64,000 bases of DNA from Streptomyces sp. Y2F8-2. GTDB lineage: Bacteria > Actinomycetota > Actinomycetes > Streptomycetales > Streptomycetaceae. A model generated the notes under the pieces. That model was not told where the DNA came from. It made no database searches and saw only the letters and a program-made list of their open reading frames with translations. The position numbers and the translations under genes were made by a program. This document shows positions 51,944-60,285 of this stretch, one piece after another. The first letter of the stretch is position 1, and each line of letters opens with the position of its first letter. Location of the stretch: contig NZ_BNGS01000001.1 of NCBI RefSeq assembly GCF_014905555.1, positions 868,001-932,000 of the forward strand, in the 5' to 3' direction.

Positions 51944-53647
51944 ATGACCGACTTCCCCCTCGGCACGGGCCGCAGGGACGCTCTCCTCATCGCGACCGGA
52001 AGATACGACGACCGAACGCTCAGCACACTGCGCTCCCCCGGCCAGGACTGCGCGGGCCTCGCAGACGTACTCGCCGACCCCGGCATCGGCGGCTTCCGCA
52101 CGGAGCAGGTGAGGGATGCCCGGGCCCACGAAGTGATGCGTGCGGTGGAGCGCTTCTTCCGCGACCGCAGCCGCGACGACCTGCTCCTGCTCCACCTCTC
52201 CTGCCACGGCATCAAGGACGACGACGGAAACCTGTACTTCGCCGCGCGCGACACGGACCGCGACCTGCCGGCTTCCACGGCGATTTCGGCCGGCTTCCTG
52301 CGCGACCGCATGGAACGCTGTCGGGCCCGCACCATCGTCGTCCTGCTCGACTGCTGCTACAGCGGGGCCTTCCTGCCCGGCGCGAAGGGTGACGACCAGG
52401 TCCACGTCCGCGAGGAGCTCAGCGGCCACGGCAGAGCCATCCTGACGGCGACCAGCCGGACCGAGTACGCCTGGGAGGGGGAGCGTGTCGAGTCCAAGGT
52501 GCCGCAGCCCTCACGGTTCACGGGCGCGCTGATCGAGGGGCTGGCCACGGGAGCGGCAGACCAGAACCGAGACGGCCGGATCACGGTCACCGAGCTGTAC
52601 GACTACGTGTACGAGTCCCTGCACCGCGCCGGGGTGAAACAGCGGCCTCGGATGTGGGCGGACCTGGAATACCAGGTGACCATCGCGCGGGCGGTCGGCG
52701 AGCGGGGACGTGTGCGGGACGCCGAGGTCCCGCCCGTACGGGAGTCCCACGTCCCCCCTCGGCCCGAGACGCCGCCCTGGGAGGCGGCCGGGTCGGAAGG
52801 CCAGACCTTCGGGGACATCATGGACGCGTTCTTCGGAGCGCCGAAGAAAGGCACCCGCACAGGGAGTGCGGATACCGGCGAAGGGGAACGGCATACGGTT
52901 CCCGAGCCGGAAACGGCGCCCGAGGCCGGAGCTGGTACCGGTCGGCAGCCGGAGGAGCACTACCCCCGGTCGCGTACCCGCCACGGCCAGGACGCGTTGA
53001 TCCGCATCGAAATCGACCTGGAGGAGGCCGCGTTCGGCACGACGAAGGACATACTGGTCGACACCGCGATCGTGTGCCCGACCTGTACGGGTTCCGGTAC
53101 GGCGGAGGGTACCCGGCCCCAGTTGTGCGACGCCTGTGATGGACGCGGCCAGACGACGAAGACCCGACGGACCTTTCTCGGCCAGACCGTCACGTCGGAG
53201 CCTTGCCGCAAGTGCCAGGGCTACGGCACGCTCCTGCCCCATCCCTGCCCCGAATGCGCCGGCGACGGCCGTGTCCGCTCCCGCCGTACGCTCACCGTCA
53301 AGATTCCGGCGGGCGTCGACAACGGCACCCGGATCCAACTCGCCGGGGAAGGGGAGGTGGGCCCCGGCGGCGGTCAGGCAGGCGACCTGTACATCGAAAT
53401 CGTGGAACGACCCCACCCGGTCTTCCAACGGAAGGGCGACGACCTGCACCGCACGCTGACGGTTCCGCGCGCCTTGGCCACGACGGGCGGCACTCTCCCG
53501 GTGGAGACACTGGACGGTCCCCAGACCATCCGTGTCCCTCGGGGTATCCGTAACGGCCAGTTCCTGCGCCTGGCCGACTTCGGCGTGGTCCATCTCAGAG
53601 GCGGCGGCCGGGGCGACCTTCTCGCACGCGTCGACATACGCGACTGA
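51944..53647 (+). CDS. Caspase-like peptidase fused to DnaJ2 zinc-finger and C-terminal domains
   Basis: A 567-residue hybrid. Residues ~8-245 are a caspase-fold peptidase: RRDALLIATGRYDDRTLSTL, catalytic His88 in LLLHLSCHGIKDDDG and catalytic Cys138 in IVVLLDCCYSGAF. Residues 289-298 read FGDIMDAFFG, the G/F-region motif of actinobacterial DnaJ2. From ~325 the DnaJ C-terminal part follows: DALIRIEIDLEEAAFGTTKD, four zinc repeats from Cys378 (CPTCTGSG, CDACDGRG, CRKCQGYG, CPECAGDG), then RRTLTVKIPAGVDNGTRIQL and DLYIEIVERPHPVFQRKGDD. The J domain (HPD) is absent, its place taken by the caspase. It ends at LLARVDIRD, without the usual C-terminal extension. Probably a protease recruited to unfolded substrates, or gated by them. 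Confidence 0.9.
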   Translation: MTDFPLGTGRRDALLIATGRYDDRTLSTLRSPGQDCAGLADVLADPGIGGFRTEQVRDARAHEVMRAVERFFRDRSRDDLLLLHLSCHGIKDDDGNLYFAARDTDRDLPASTAISAGFLRDRMERCRARTIVVLLDCCYSGAFLPGAKGDDQVHVREELSGHGRAILTATSRTEYAWEGERVESKVPQPSRFTGALIEGLATGAADQNRDGRITVTELYDYVYESLHRAGVKQRPRMWADLEYQVTIARAVGERGRVRDAEVPPVRESHVPPRPETPPWEAAGSEGQTFGDIMDAFFGAPKKGTRTGSADTGEGERHTVPEPETAPEAGAGTGRQPEEHYPRSRTRHGQDALIRIEIDLEEAAFGTTKDILVDTAIVCPTCTGSGTAEGTRPQLCDACDGRGQTTKTRRTFLGQTVTSEPCRKCQGYGTLLPHPCPECAGDGRVRSRRTLTVKIPAGVDNGTRIQLAGEGEVGPGGGQAGDLYIEIVERPHPVFQRKGDDLHRTLTVPRALATTGGTLPVETLDGPQTIRVPRGIRNGQFLRLADFGVVHLRGGGRGDLLARVDIRD

Positions 53648-53675
53648 ACCGGAATCCGGATCCGGGCGGTACACG

Positions 53676-54920
53676 CTACCTGCGCCGAGGTGGCAACCCC
53701 GCCCGCAGCTCCGCGAACACCTCGTGGAAGTCCGGGAAAGTCTTCCGCACGCACCCGGGGTCGTCGAACGAAATACCCGGTACCCGAAGGCCCGTCACCG
53801 CGAAGGACATCGCGATGCGGTGGTCCCCGTACGTCTTGATGTCCGTGCCCACCGGCGCCCCCGGCGCGATCTCGATCCAGTCCGGGCCCGTGGCCACCCC
53901 CACTCCCAGCCGCCGCAGGTTCTCCGCGCAGGCCTCCAGGCGGTCGCACTCCTTCACCCGGGTGTTCGCGACGTCCTCGATACGGACCGGACCGGAGGCG
54001 AACGGGGCGATCGCCGCGAGGGTCGGCATCGTGTCGGAGATGTCCCGCATGGTGACCGTCAGGCCCCTGGACTCGCCCGTCCCGCGCACCGTCGTACGGT
54101 CCGCGGCCACCTCCACCTCCGCCCCCATCCGCCGCAGCACGTCCACGAACCCCAGGTCTCCCTGGAGCGCGCCCGACCCCAGACCCGGCACCGTCACCTC
54201 GCCGCCCGTCACGGCCGCAGCCGCGAAGAAGTAGCTGGCGGTGGAGGCGTCCGGCTCGATCGCGTACGTCGTGGCGCGGTAGCCCCCGGGCGGGACGACG
54301 AACACGTCCCCCTCGCGCCGCACCTCCGCCCCGAACGCCCGCATCATCGCGACCGTGATGTCGACGTACGGCGCCGACACCAGGTCCGTCACCGTGATGC
54401 GCAGGCCCTGACGTGTGAGCGGGCCGAGGAGGAGCAGGGCCGTGAGGTACTGGGAGGACTGGCCGGCGTCCAGCACCACGTCGCCGCCCGCCACCCCGGC
54501 CGCCTCGACCGTCAGCGGGTGGTGGCCCTCCGCCTCCTCGTGCCGCAGCCGTACGCCCAGGTCGCGCAGGGCCCGGGTCAGGGGGCCGAGGGGGCGGCGC
54601 CGCATCTGCGGCGAGGCGTCGAAACGGTAGGTGCCGTGGCCCGTGGCGGCCAGGACCGGCAGGAAGCGGGCCGTGGTCGCGCCGTCCCGGCAGTACACGT
54701 CCGCCTCCGTGGCGGCGGGACCCTGCGGGCGGCCGTCCACGTGCCAGGCCTCGGGGGTCTGTCCGACGCGGTAGCCGAGGGCGCGCAGGCCCTCGGCGAA
54801 GCCCTCGGTGTCGTCCGACCGCAGCGGCCGTACGAGCGTGGTGACTCCGTCGGCCGCGGCGGCCAGGAAGAGCGCGCGGGCGGTGATGGACTTGGAACCG
54901 GGGAGCTCGACTACGGGCAT
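53676..54920 (-). CDS. aroA: 3-phosphoshikimate 1-carboxyvinyltransferase (EPSP synthase)
   Basis: Shikimate-pathway enzyme of 414 residues joining shikimate 3-phosphate and PEP. Landmarks: VELPGSKSITARALFLAAAA (PEP/substrate lysine), VYCRDGATTARFLPVLAATG, the LDAGQSSQYLTALLLLGPLT motif, EPDASTASYFFAAAAVTGGE, MRDISDTMPTLAAIAPFASG, ANTRVKECDRLEACAENLRR and TYGDHRIAMSFAVTGL, with CVRKTFPDF at the end. The ATG at 54920 starts immediately before the first substrate strand, so the N terminus is short. It lies 4 bp after the EamA exporter gene, in one operon. Streptomyces often have a second copy elsewhere; whether this is the housekeeping one cannot be told here. Confidence 0.93.
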   Translation of the reverse strand: MPVVELPGSKSITARALFLAAAADGVTTLVRPLRSDDTEGFAEGLRALGYRVGQTPEAWHVDGRPQGPAATEADVYCRDGATTARFLPVLAATGHGTYRFDASPQMRRRPLGPLTRALRDLGVRLRHEEAEGHHPLTVEAAGVAGGDVVLDAGQSSQYLTALLLLGPLTRQGLRITVTDLVSAPYVDITVAMMRAFGAEVRREGDVFVVPPGGYRATTYAIEPDASTASYFFAAAAVTGGEVTVPGLGSGALQGDLGFVDVLRRMGAEVEVAADRTTVRGTGESRGLTVTMRDISDTMPTLAAIAPFASGPVRIEDVANTRVKECDRLEACAENLRRLGVGVATGPDWIEIAPGAPVGTDIKTYGDHRIAMSFAVTGLRVPGISFDDPGCVRKTFPDFHEVFAELRAGLPPRRR

Positions 54921-54924
54921 GGGC

Positions 54925-55878
54925 TCATGCTGGCCCGGTGATCGGCTCGCGTGCCGGAACGTCCGCCGACTGGACCTCCTCCGAACGGCCACCCACCGAA
55001 CGGCCACCCTCCGAACGGACCCTCTTCGCCGGGGCCAGGGACGTCAGCGCCACCCCGCCCACCAGCAGTGCCGCCGCGCCCCAGCGCAGCGGGCTGATCG
55101 GTTCGCCCAGGAACAGGGCCGCGGACGACATGCCGAAGACCGGGACCAGGAGGGAGAACGGGGCGACCGTGGACGCCGGGTGACGGCGCAGCAGCCAGCC
55201 CCAGGCGCCGAAGCCGAAGACGGTGGTGATCCAGGCGACATAGAGGACGATGCCGGCGCCCTGCCAGTCGAGGGCGCGCAGCGCGGCGAGGTCACGGGAC
55301 CGGCCCTCCGTGAGGAGGGACAGGCAGAGCAGGGGCAGCACCGGCACCGTGCTCACCCACACCATGAAGTTCAGGGGGTCCGGCGGGGACGCCTTGCGGG
55401 TGAGGACGTTGGACAGGCCCCAGCAGGCCGCCGCCACTATGACCAGGGCGAAAGCGCCGAGCGGTCCGGCCGTTCCCTCGTCGACGGCGGCGAGGGCGAC
55501 GCCGCCGAGGGCCACCGCCATGCCCAGCGCCCTCAGGCGCGTGGGGCGTTCGCCGAGGAGCGCGAAGGCCATGAGCGCCGTGAACACGGCCTGGATCTGG
55601 AGGACCAGGGAGGACAGGCCGGCGGGCATCCCGGCGGCCATGCCGAGGAACAGCAGTCCGAACTTCGCCACGCCCAGCACCAGGCCCACCGCCACGATCC
55701 ACTTCCACGCCACCTTGGGGCGGCCCACGAGGAAGACGGCGGGGACGGCCGCGACCAGGAAGCGCAGGGCCGAGAACAGCAGCGGGGGGAAGTGGCCGAG
55801 GCCGAGTTCGATGACGGTGAAGTTGACGCCCCAGACGGCGGCGACGAGGACGGCGAGAGACAGGTGTGCGGGTCGCAT
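54925..55878 (-). CDS. EamA/DMT-family transporter
   Basis: A membrane protein of 317 residues with ten predicted helices in two EamA repeats: LSLAVLVAAVWGVNFTVIEL with the conserved WG-xNF motif, LVLQIQAVFTALMAFALLGE closing the first repeat, and AACWGLSNVLTRKASPPDPL opening the second, FSLLVPVFGMSSAALFLGEP near the end. The C-terminal tail is hydrophilic (RSEGGRSVGGRSEEVQSADV). It would export a small metabolite or amino acid. It is the first gene before aroA and divergent from a LysR regulator, which suggests all three belong to one function, perhaps aromatic metabolism. Confidence 0.87.
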   Translation of the reverse strand: MRPAHLSLAVLVAAVWGVNFTVIELGLGHFPPLLFSALRFLVAAVPAVFLVGRPKVAWKWIVAVGLVLGVAKFGLLFLGMAAGMPAGLSSLVLQIQAVFTALMAFALLGERPTRLRALGMAVALGGVALAAVDEGTAGPLGAFALVIVAAACWGLSNVLTRKASPPDPLNFMVWVSTVPVLPLLCLSLLTEGRSRDLAALRALDWQGAGIVLYVAWITTVFGFGAWGWLLRRHPASTVAPFSLLVPVFGMSSAALFLGEPISPLRWGAAALLVGGVALTSLAPAKRVRSEGGRSVGGRSEEVQSADVPAREPITGPA

Positions 55879-55966
55879 GCGTCGAGCATCACGTCCAGCA
55901 ACCGTGAAGCACCAGCGCTGATTGCTGCATGGTTGGATGAAGCATCTCTAACCCCAGGGGGCCGTC

Positions 55967-56884
55967 TTGCTCGATCTTCAGCGCCTGCGCGCCCTGCACG
56001 CCGTCTCCGTCCACGGCACGGTCGGCGCCGCGGCCACCGCGCTCGGCTACACCCCGTCCGCCGTCTCCCAGCAGATCGCCAAGCTGGAGCGGGAGACCAG
56101 GACCGTCCTCCTCGAACGGGAGGGGCGCGGCGTGAGGCTCACCGACGAGGCGCTGCAACTGGCCGCCACCGCCCAGGAGTTGATGGCGATCGTGGAGCGC
56201 GCCGAGACCGAGCTGGAGGAGCGGCGGGGGCTGCCCGCCGGGCGGCTGACGGTGGCGGCGTTCGCGTCGGCCGCGCGGGGGCTGATGCCGGGGGTGCTCG
56301 CGGATCTGGCGCGCCGGCATCCCGCCCTGGACACCCGGCTGACCGAGGTGGACCCGCATCTGTCCGTCGACCTGGTGGCCAAGGGCGTGGTGGACGTCGC
56401 CGTGGCGCACGACTGGGACATCGCGCCGCTGCCCGCCCCGGAGGGGGTCGAACAGGCGGTCATCGGGGACGACCTGTGCGATCTGCTCGTACCCGCCGGC
56501 CACCGTTTCGCCGGGCGGACGGCGGTGCGCCGCGAGGAGCTGGGTGGTGAACGGTGGATCTGCCAGCCACCGGGCCGGGTCTGCCACGAGTGGCTGGTGC
56601 GGACGCTGCGCGCGGCCGGGCACGAGCCCGAGGTGGTCCACCAGGCCGACGAGAACCCGACCCTGGTCGCCCTGGTCGCCGCCGGACTCGGTATCGCCCT
56701 GATCCCGCGGCTGGGCCGGGGCCCGCTGCCCGAGGGGGTCGTCGAGGTGCCCCTGGACCCCATGCCCGTACGGCATCTGTACGCGCTGTGGCGCAGGGGT
56801 GCGGCCCGGCGGCCGGCGATCGCCGAGACCGTGCGCACCCTCCAGCACCACTGGCCCACCGTGTCGGCGCACAGGCCCCGTTGA
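55967..56884 (+). CDS. LysR-family regulator
   Basis: A 305-residue LysR protein. The N-terminal HTH reads LDLQRLRALHAVSVHGTVGA, AATALGYTPSAVSQQIAKLE; the effector domain includes GRLTVAAFASAARGLMPGVL, VDVAVAHDWDIAPLPAPEGV and VALVAAGLGIALIPRLGRGP. It starts at TTG (55967) after CAGGGGG, matching the family start. The 88-bp divergent region to the EamA gene contains ATGAAGC/TGAAGC words that could be binding sites, so control of the EamA-aroA operon is likely. Effector unknown. Confidence 0.88.
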   Translation: MLDLQRLRALHAVSVHGTVGAAATALGYTPSAVSQQIAKLERETRTVLLEREGRGVRLTDEALQLAATAQELMAIVERAETELEERRGLPAGRLTVAAFASAARGLMPGVLADLARRHPALDTRLTEVDPHLSVDLVAKGVVDVAVAHDWDIAPLPAPEGVEQAVIGDDLCDLLVPAGHRFAGRTAVRREELGGERWICQPPGRVCHEWLVRTLRAAGHEPEVVHQADENPTLVALVAAGLGIALIPRLGRGPLPEGVVEVPLDPMPVRHLYALWRRGAARRPAIAETVRTLQHHWPTVSAHRPR

Positions 56885-57200
56885 CCACCCCCGTACCGAC
56901 TTCCGGCGTCCGGCCGTTTCCGGGGAACCCGACCCGGTGCGCCTTCGTCCCATGGGCAGGTTGCCGGATGAGTCTCCGCGCTGCGGTGTCGGCCCTCGCT
57001 GCTGGCTGCGATCGCTGACCACCCTCTCCGCCGCACGCGGCCGGCAGCACGCCGCCGTCGGCGCGCCCCCCTCCAACAGCGCCGATGGCGGCCCCTCATG
57101 TGCGGTACTTCATGTGCGGCGCCTTGACCGGCAGAAACTTCCCGGATATTGGTGACTCCTCGGAAGTTTCCTTCAGCGTCCTCCTCCGGAAGGAGCGCAC
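56885..57200 (+). promoter_or_regulatory. Upstream region of the GH3 gene with long-arm inverted repeat
   Basis: A 316-bp gap. GAAACTTCC (57134-57142) and GGAAGTTTC (57162-57170) are perfect 9-bp inverted repeats with 19 bp between them, 31-67 bp before the GH3 start, a typical operator placement. A direct repeat, TCATGTGCGG, lies at about 57098 and 57112. The ribosome site GGAAGGAG is at about 57188-57195. No other gene is seen. Confidence 0.6.
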
Positions 57201-59027
57201 GTGCACGACTCCGGCACGGGAAGCACCGCACAGCCCTCCAGACGCACGGTCCTCGCCGCCACCGCAGGCCTGGCGGCGGCCCTCTCCCTCACCCCGGGCG
57301 CCGCTCATGCCGCCGGGTACGACGACGAACGGCTCAAGGGCCTGATCTCCCGCATGTCGCTTGAGGAGAAGGTCGGCCAGCTCTTCGTGATGCGGGTCTA
57401 CGGCCACTCGGCGACCGCCCCAGACCAGGCCGACATCGACGCCAACCTCAAGGAGATCGGCGTCCGTACGGCCGCCGAGCTGATCGCCAGGTACCGCGTC
57501 GGCGGCATCATCTACTTCACCTGGGCGCACAACACCCGCGGTCCCCGGCAGATCGCCGAACTTTCCAACGGCATCCAGAAGGCGTCGCTCGACCAGCCCC
57601 GCGGACTGCCCGTGCTCATCGCCACCGACCAGGAGCACGGGATCGTCGCCCGCGTGGGCAGGCCCGCGACCCTGTTCCCGGGCGCGATGGCGATCGGAGC
57701 CGGTGGCTCCCGGGCCGACGCGCAGACCCTGGGCCGGATCGCCGGGGCCGAGCTGCGCGCCCTCGGCATCCGCCAGGACTACTCCCCCGACGCGGACGTG
57801 AACGTCAACCCGGCCAACCCGGTCATCGGCGTACGGTCCTTCGGTGCCGACCCGGAGGCGGTGGCGGACCTGGTCGCGGCGGAGGTCAGGGGTTATCAGT
57901 CCTCCCGCGTCGCGGCGACCGCCAAGCACTTCCCGGGCCACGGCGACACCGCCGTCGACAGCCACTACGGCTTCCCGGTCATCACGCACAGCCGCGAGCT
58001 GTGGGAGAGGCTGGACGCGGTGCCGTTCCGGGCGGCGGTCCGGACCGGGATCGACGCCGTCATGACCGCGCACATCATGGTTCCCGCGCTCGACGACTCG
58101 GGCGACCCCGCGACGCTCTCCCGTCCCATCGTCACCGGCATCCTGCGCGAGGAGCTCGGCTACGACGGGGTCGTGGTGACCGACTCGCTCGGCATGGAGG
58201 GCGTACGACAGAAGTACGGCGACGACCGTGTGCCCGTGCTCGCCCTCAAGGCAGGGGTCGACCAGCTGCTCAACCCGCCGAACCTCGACCTCGCCTGGAA
58301 CGCGGTCCTGGACGCGGTGCGGGGCGGCGAGCTGACCGAGGCCCGGCTGGACGAGTCGCTGCTGCGCATCCTGCGTCTGAAGGCGAAGCTGGGGCTGCTG
58401 GACCAGCCGTACGTGACCGAGGCCGGCGTCGAGCGGACCGTCGGCACCCCGGAACATCTGCGCACCGCCGACCGCATCGCGGACCGCACGACCACACTGC
58501 TGGTCAACAGGGAGCGTCTGCTGCCGCTCTCGCGCCGAACCCGCCCCCGGCTGCTGGTGGCCGGCGCGGACCCGGCGTCCCCGACCGGCACCGACGGACC
58601 GCCCACGACCGTCCTGGCCAACGCCCTGACCGAGCTGGGCTTCACGGCGACCGCGCTGTCCTCCGGCACCGCCCCCTCGTCGGCGACGATCGCGAAGGCG
58701 GTGACGGCGGCGGGGGACGCGGACGCGGTGGTCGTGGCCACGTACAACGTGAACGCGGCCAGTCCCCAGCGAACGCTCGTGAACCGGTTGGCCGCCACCG
58801 GGAAACCGGTGATCGCCCTCGCCGTCCGGAATCCGTACGACGTCGCCCACCTCCCGGACGTGGACGCCTTCCTGGCGTCGTACTCCTGGACGGACGTCGA
58901 ACTGCGCGCCGCGGCACGGGTGATCGCGGGCCGGGTGAGGCCGCGCGGGAAGCTGCCGGTGCCGGTGCAACGGGCGGACGATCCGGCGCAGGTGCTGTAC
59001 CCGATCGGGTACGGGCTGTCGTACTAG
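57201..59027 (+). CDS. Tat-exported glycoside hydrolase family 3 enzyme
   Basis: A 608-residue secreted GH3 enzyme, probably a beta-N-acetylhexosaminidase or beta-glucosidase. The twin-arginine signal is SRRTVLAATAGLAAALSL with cleavage near AAHAAG. The catalytic barrel starts RLKGLISRMSLEEKVGQLFV and contains the NagZ-type loop VAATAKHFPGHGDTAVDSHY (His of the Asp-His dyad) and the nucleophile Asp in YDGVVVTDSLGMEGVRQKYG. A second domain follows (LLVAGADPASPTGTDGPPTT; FLASYSWTDVELRAAARVIA), ending in YPIGYGLSY. GTG start at 57201 with GGAAGGAG. It likely releases GlcNAc from chitin or peptidoglycan fragments outside the cell. Confidence 0.88.
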   Translation: MHDSGTGSTAQPSRRTVLAATAGLAAALSLTPGAAHAAGYDDERLKGLISRMSLEEKVGQLFVMRVYGHSATAPDQADIDANLKEIGVRTAAELIARYRVGGIIYFTWAHNTRGPRQIAELSNGIQKASLDQPRGLPVLIATDQEHGIVARVGRPATLFPGAMAIGAGGSRADAQTLGRIAGAELRALGIRQDYSPDADVNVNPANPVIGVRSFGADPEAVADLVAAEVRGYQSSRVAATAKHFPGHGDTAVDSHYGFPVITHSRELWERLDAVPFRAAVRTGIDAVMTAHIMVPALDDSGDPATLSRPIVTGILREELGYDGVVVTDSLGMEGVRQKYGDDRVPVLALKAGVDQLLNPPNLDLAWNAVLDAVRGGELTEARLDESLLRILRLKAKLGLLDQPYVTEAGVERTVGTPEHLRTADRIADRTTTLLVNRERLLPLSRRTRPRLLVAGADPASPTGTDGPPTTVLANALTELGFTATALSSGTAPSSATIAKAVTAAGDADAVVVATYNVNAASPQRTLVNRLAATGKPVIALAVRNPYDVAHLPDVDAFLASYSWTDVELRAAARVIAGRVRPRGKLPVPVQRADDPAQVLYPIGYGLSY

Positions 59028-59135
59028 CCGTACGCCGGGAACCGGGCACCCCGCCCCCAAATGTCGCAAAGCGCCCGAGACGTCTGGCGTGGGCCGTGGC
59101 CGCGGGTCACGCTGGACGGGGGTGGACGGGGGGGG

Positions 59136-59738
59136 ATGGCGATGCGAGGGACGCGAGCGTTGCCGGGTGCGCTGCTGGCCGCTGCGCTGGCGGTGGGCGG
59201 GCTCTCCGGGTGCCAGACGGTGTCGGGGGCGGCGAGGGACCGGCCGAGCGGGCGTGCCACGTCGGCGGCGCCGTCCGGGTTCGGCGCCGAGTTCCTCGCC
59301 GTGGACGAGTGCAGTTCCTTCGGCACGACGAGCTTCACGGAAGTGCCGTGCACGAGCGAACGGGCCGCCGCCCGGGTGGTCGCCCGCCACGACGGCGATC
59401 CGGCGCAGGGCCCCGCATGCCCCGCGACCACGGACTTCGTGCTGCACATCAGCCCCTCGGGGGTGGTGCGGCGCGGCTATGCGTGCATGCGGAACCTGGA
59501 GCCGCCGCACCCGGGCGACCCCGGCGGCGGGGGCGGCCCGCGCACGATCGTCGGGGACTGCGTGTACGGCGCGGGCAAGGGCGAGGTCCGGGAGACGGCC
59601 TGCGACGGCAGGGGCGGGCGCACGCCCGAGTACAGGGTGACGTCGGCGGTCGAGCGCCGCTCGCAGTGCCCGCCGTCCACGGCCCTCTACGTCCAGCTGG
59701 GCGGCAGCAGGCCGGTGGGGTGCGCCCTGCGGCTGTGA
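59136..59738 (+). CDS. Putative lipoprotein
   Basis: A 200-residue protein with a lipoprotein signal: MAMRGTRALPGALLAAALAV followed by GGLSGCQTVSG, where LSGC is the lipobox and the Cys would be lipidated. The mature part has paired cysteines (VDECSSFGTTSFTEVPCTSE, GPACPATTDFVLHISPSGVV, YACMRNLEPPHPG, GDCVYGAGKGEVRETACDGR, RSQCPPST), suggesting disulfides, and a Gly-rich loop. The ATG at 59136 is used since it begins the signal peptide; an upstream frame extension lacks sense. No domain recognised. Its tail converges on the next gene with 13 bp between. Confidence 0.72.
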   Translation: MAMRGTRALPGALLAAALAVGGLSGCQTVSGAARDRPSGRATSAAPSGFGAEFLAVDECSSFGTTSFTEVPCTSERAAARVVARHDGDPAQGPACPATTDFVLHISPSGVVRRGYACMRNLEPPHPGDPGGGGGPRTIVGDCVYGAGKGEVRETACDGRGGRTPEYRVTSAVERRSQCPPSTALYVQLGGSRPVGCALRL

Positions 59739-59751
59739 GCGCGGGGGCGCG

Positions 59752-60138
59752 TCAGCAGAGGGTCCATCCGGAGCTGACCGATCCCGACCCGACGGAGCCG
59801 CGGATCCATACGCACCGGTGGCCGGCGTGCACGGTGACGGGCCCGGCGTGGTGCGTGTACTGCCCGATGTCGACCGCGGGACGGCTGCCGCGCGCCTGCA
59901 CGCTCACCGACATGGTCGTCCTGCCGGAGACCCGCTTGGCGAAGGTCACCGCGCACACGTAGCCGTCGCGCTTGTAGACCTGGACGGAGCCGGTGGAGAA
60001 CGAGAGCGTACGAACGTTGCGTCCCGAGCAGTAGCCGGCCGCCTCCGCGTGTCCCGGGCTCGCCAGTGCGAGCAGCCCGGACGCCGTCAGTACGGTCATG
60101 CCGAGCGCCAGGCGCCGGCGTATCGCACTCTTGTCCAC
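59752..60138 (-). CDS. Small secreted protein
   Basis: A 128-residue exported protein of unknown function. The signal peptide reads MDKSAIRRRLALGMTVLTAS then GLLALASPGHAEAAGYCSGR. The mature ~90 residues are beta-rich with four cysteines (GYCSGRN, YVCAVTF, HRCVWIR, WTLC), hence two likely disulfides: VRTLSFSTGSVQVYKRDGYV, SGRTTMSVSVQARGSRPAVD, THHAGPVTVHAGHRCVWIRG. GTG start at 60138; GGAGGG lies about 11 bases upstream. It resembles small secreted beta-sandwich proteins of Streptomyces, but I cannot name a family. Confidence 0.7.
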   Translation of the reverse strand: MDKSAIRRRLALGMTVLTASGLLALASPGHAEAAGYCSGRNVRTLSFSTGSVQVYKRDGYVCAVTFAKRVSGRTTMSVSVQARGSRPAVDIGQYTHHAGPVTVHAGHRCVWIRGSVGSGSVSSGWTLC

Positions 60139-60285
60139 CTTTATGGTCCCTCCCCGCGACGATAAGCGTACTGCTGTACGGACGCATGGCGTACGGCAGA
60201 TGGTTGCATCGCGGTGGTGCACACAGGCACACATTTTCGAACGTTTGGGGCAACCTCCGCAGAATTTCCTGAATTCGACGGGGCG

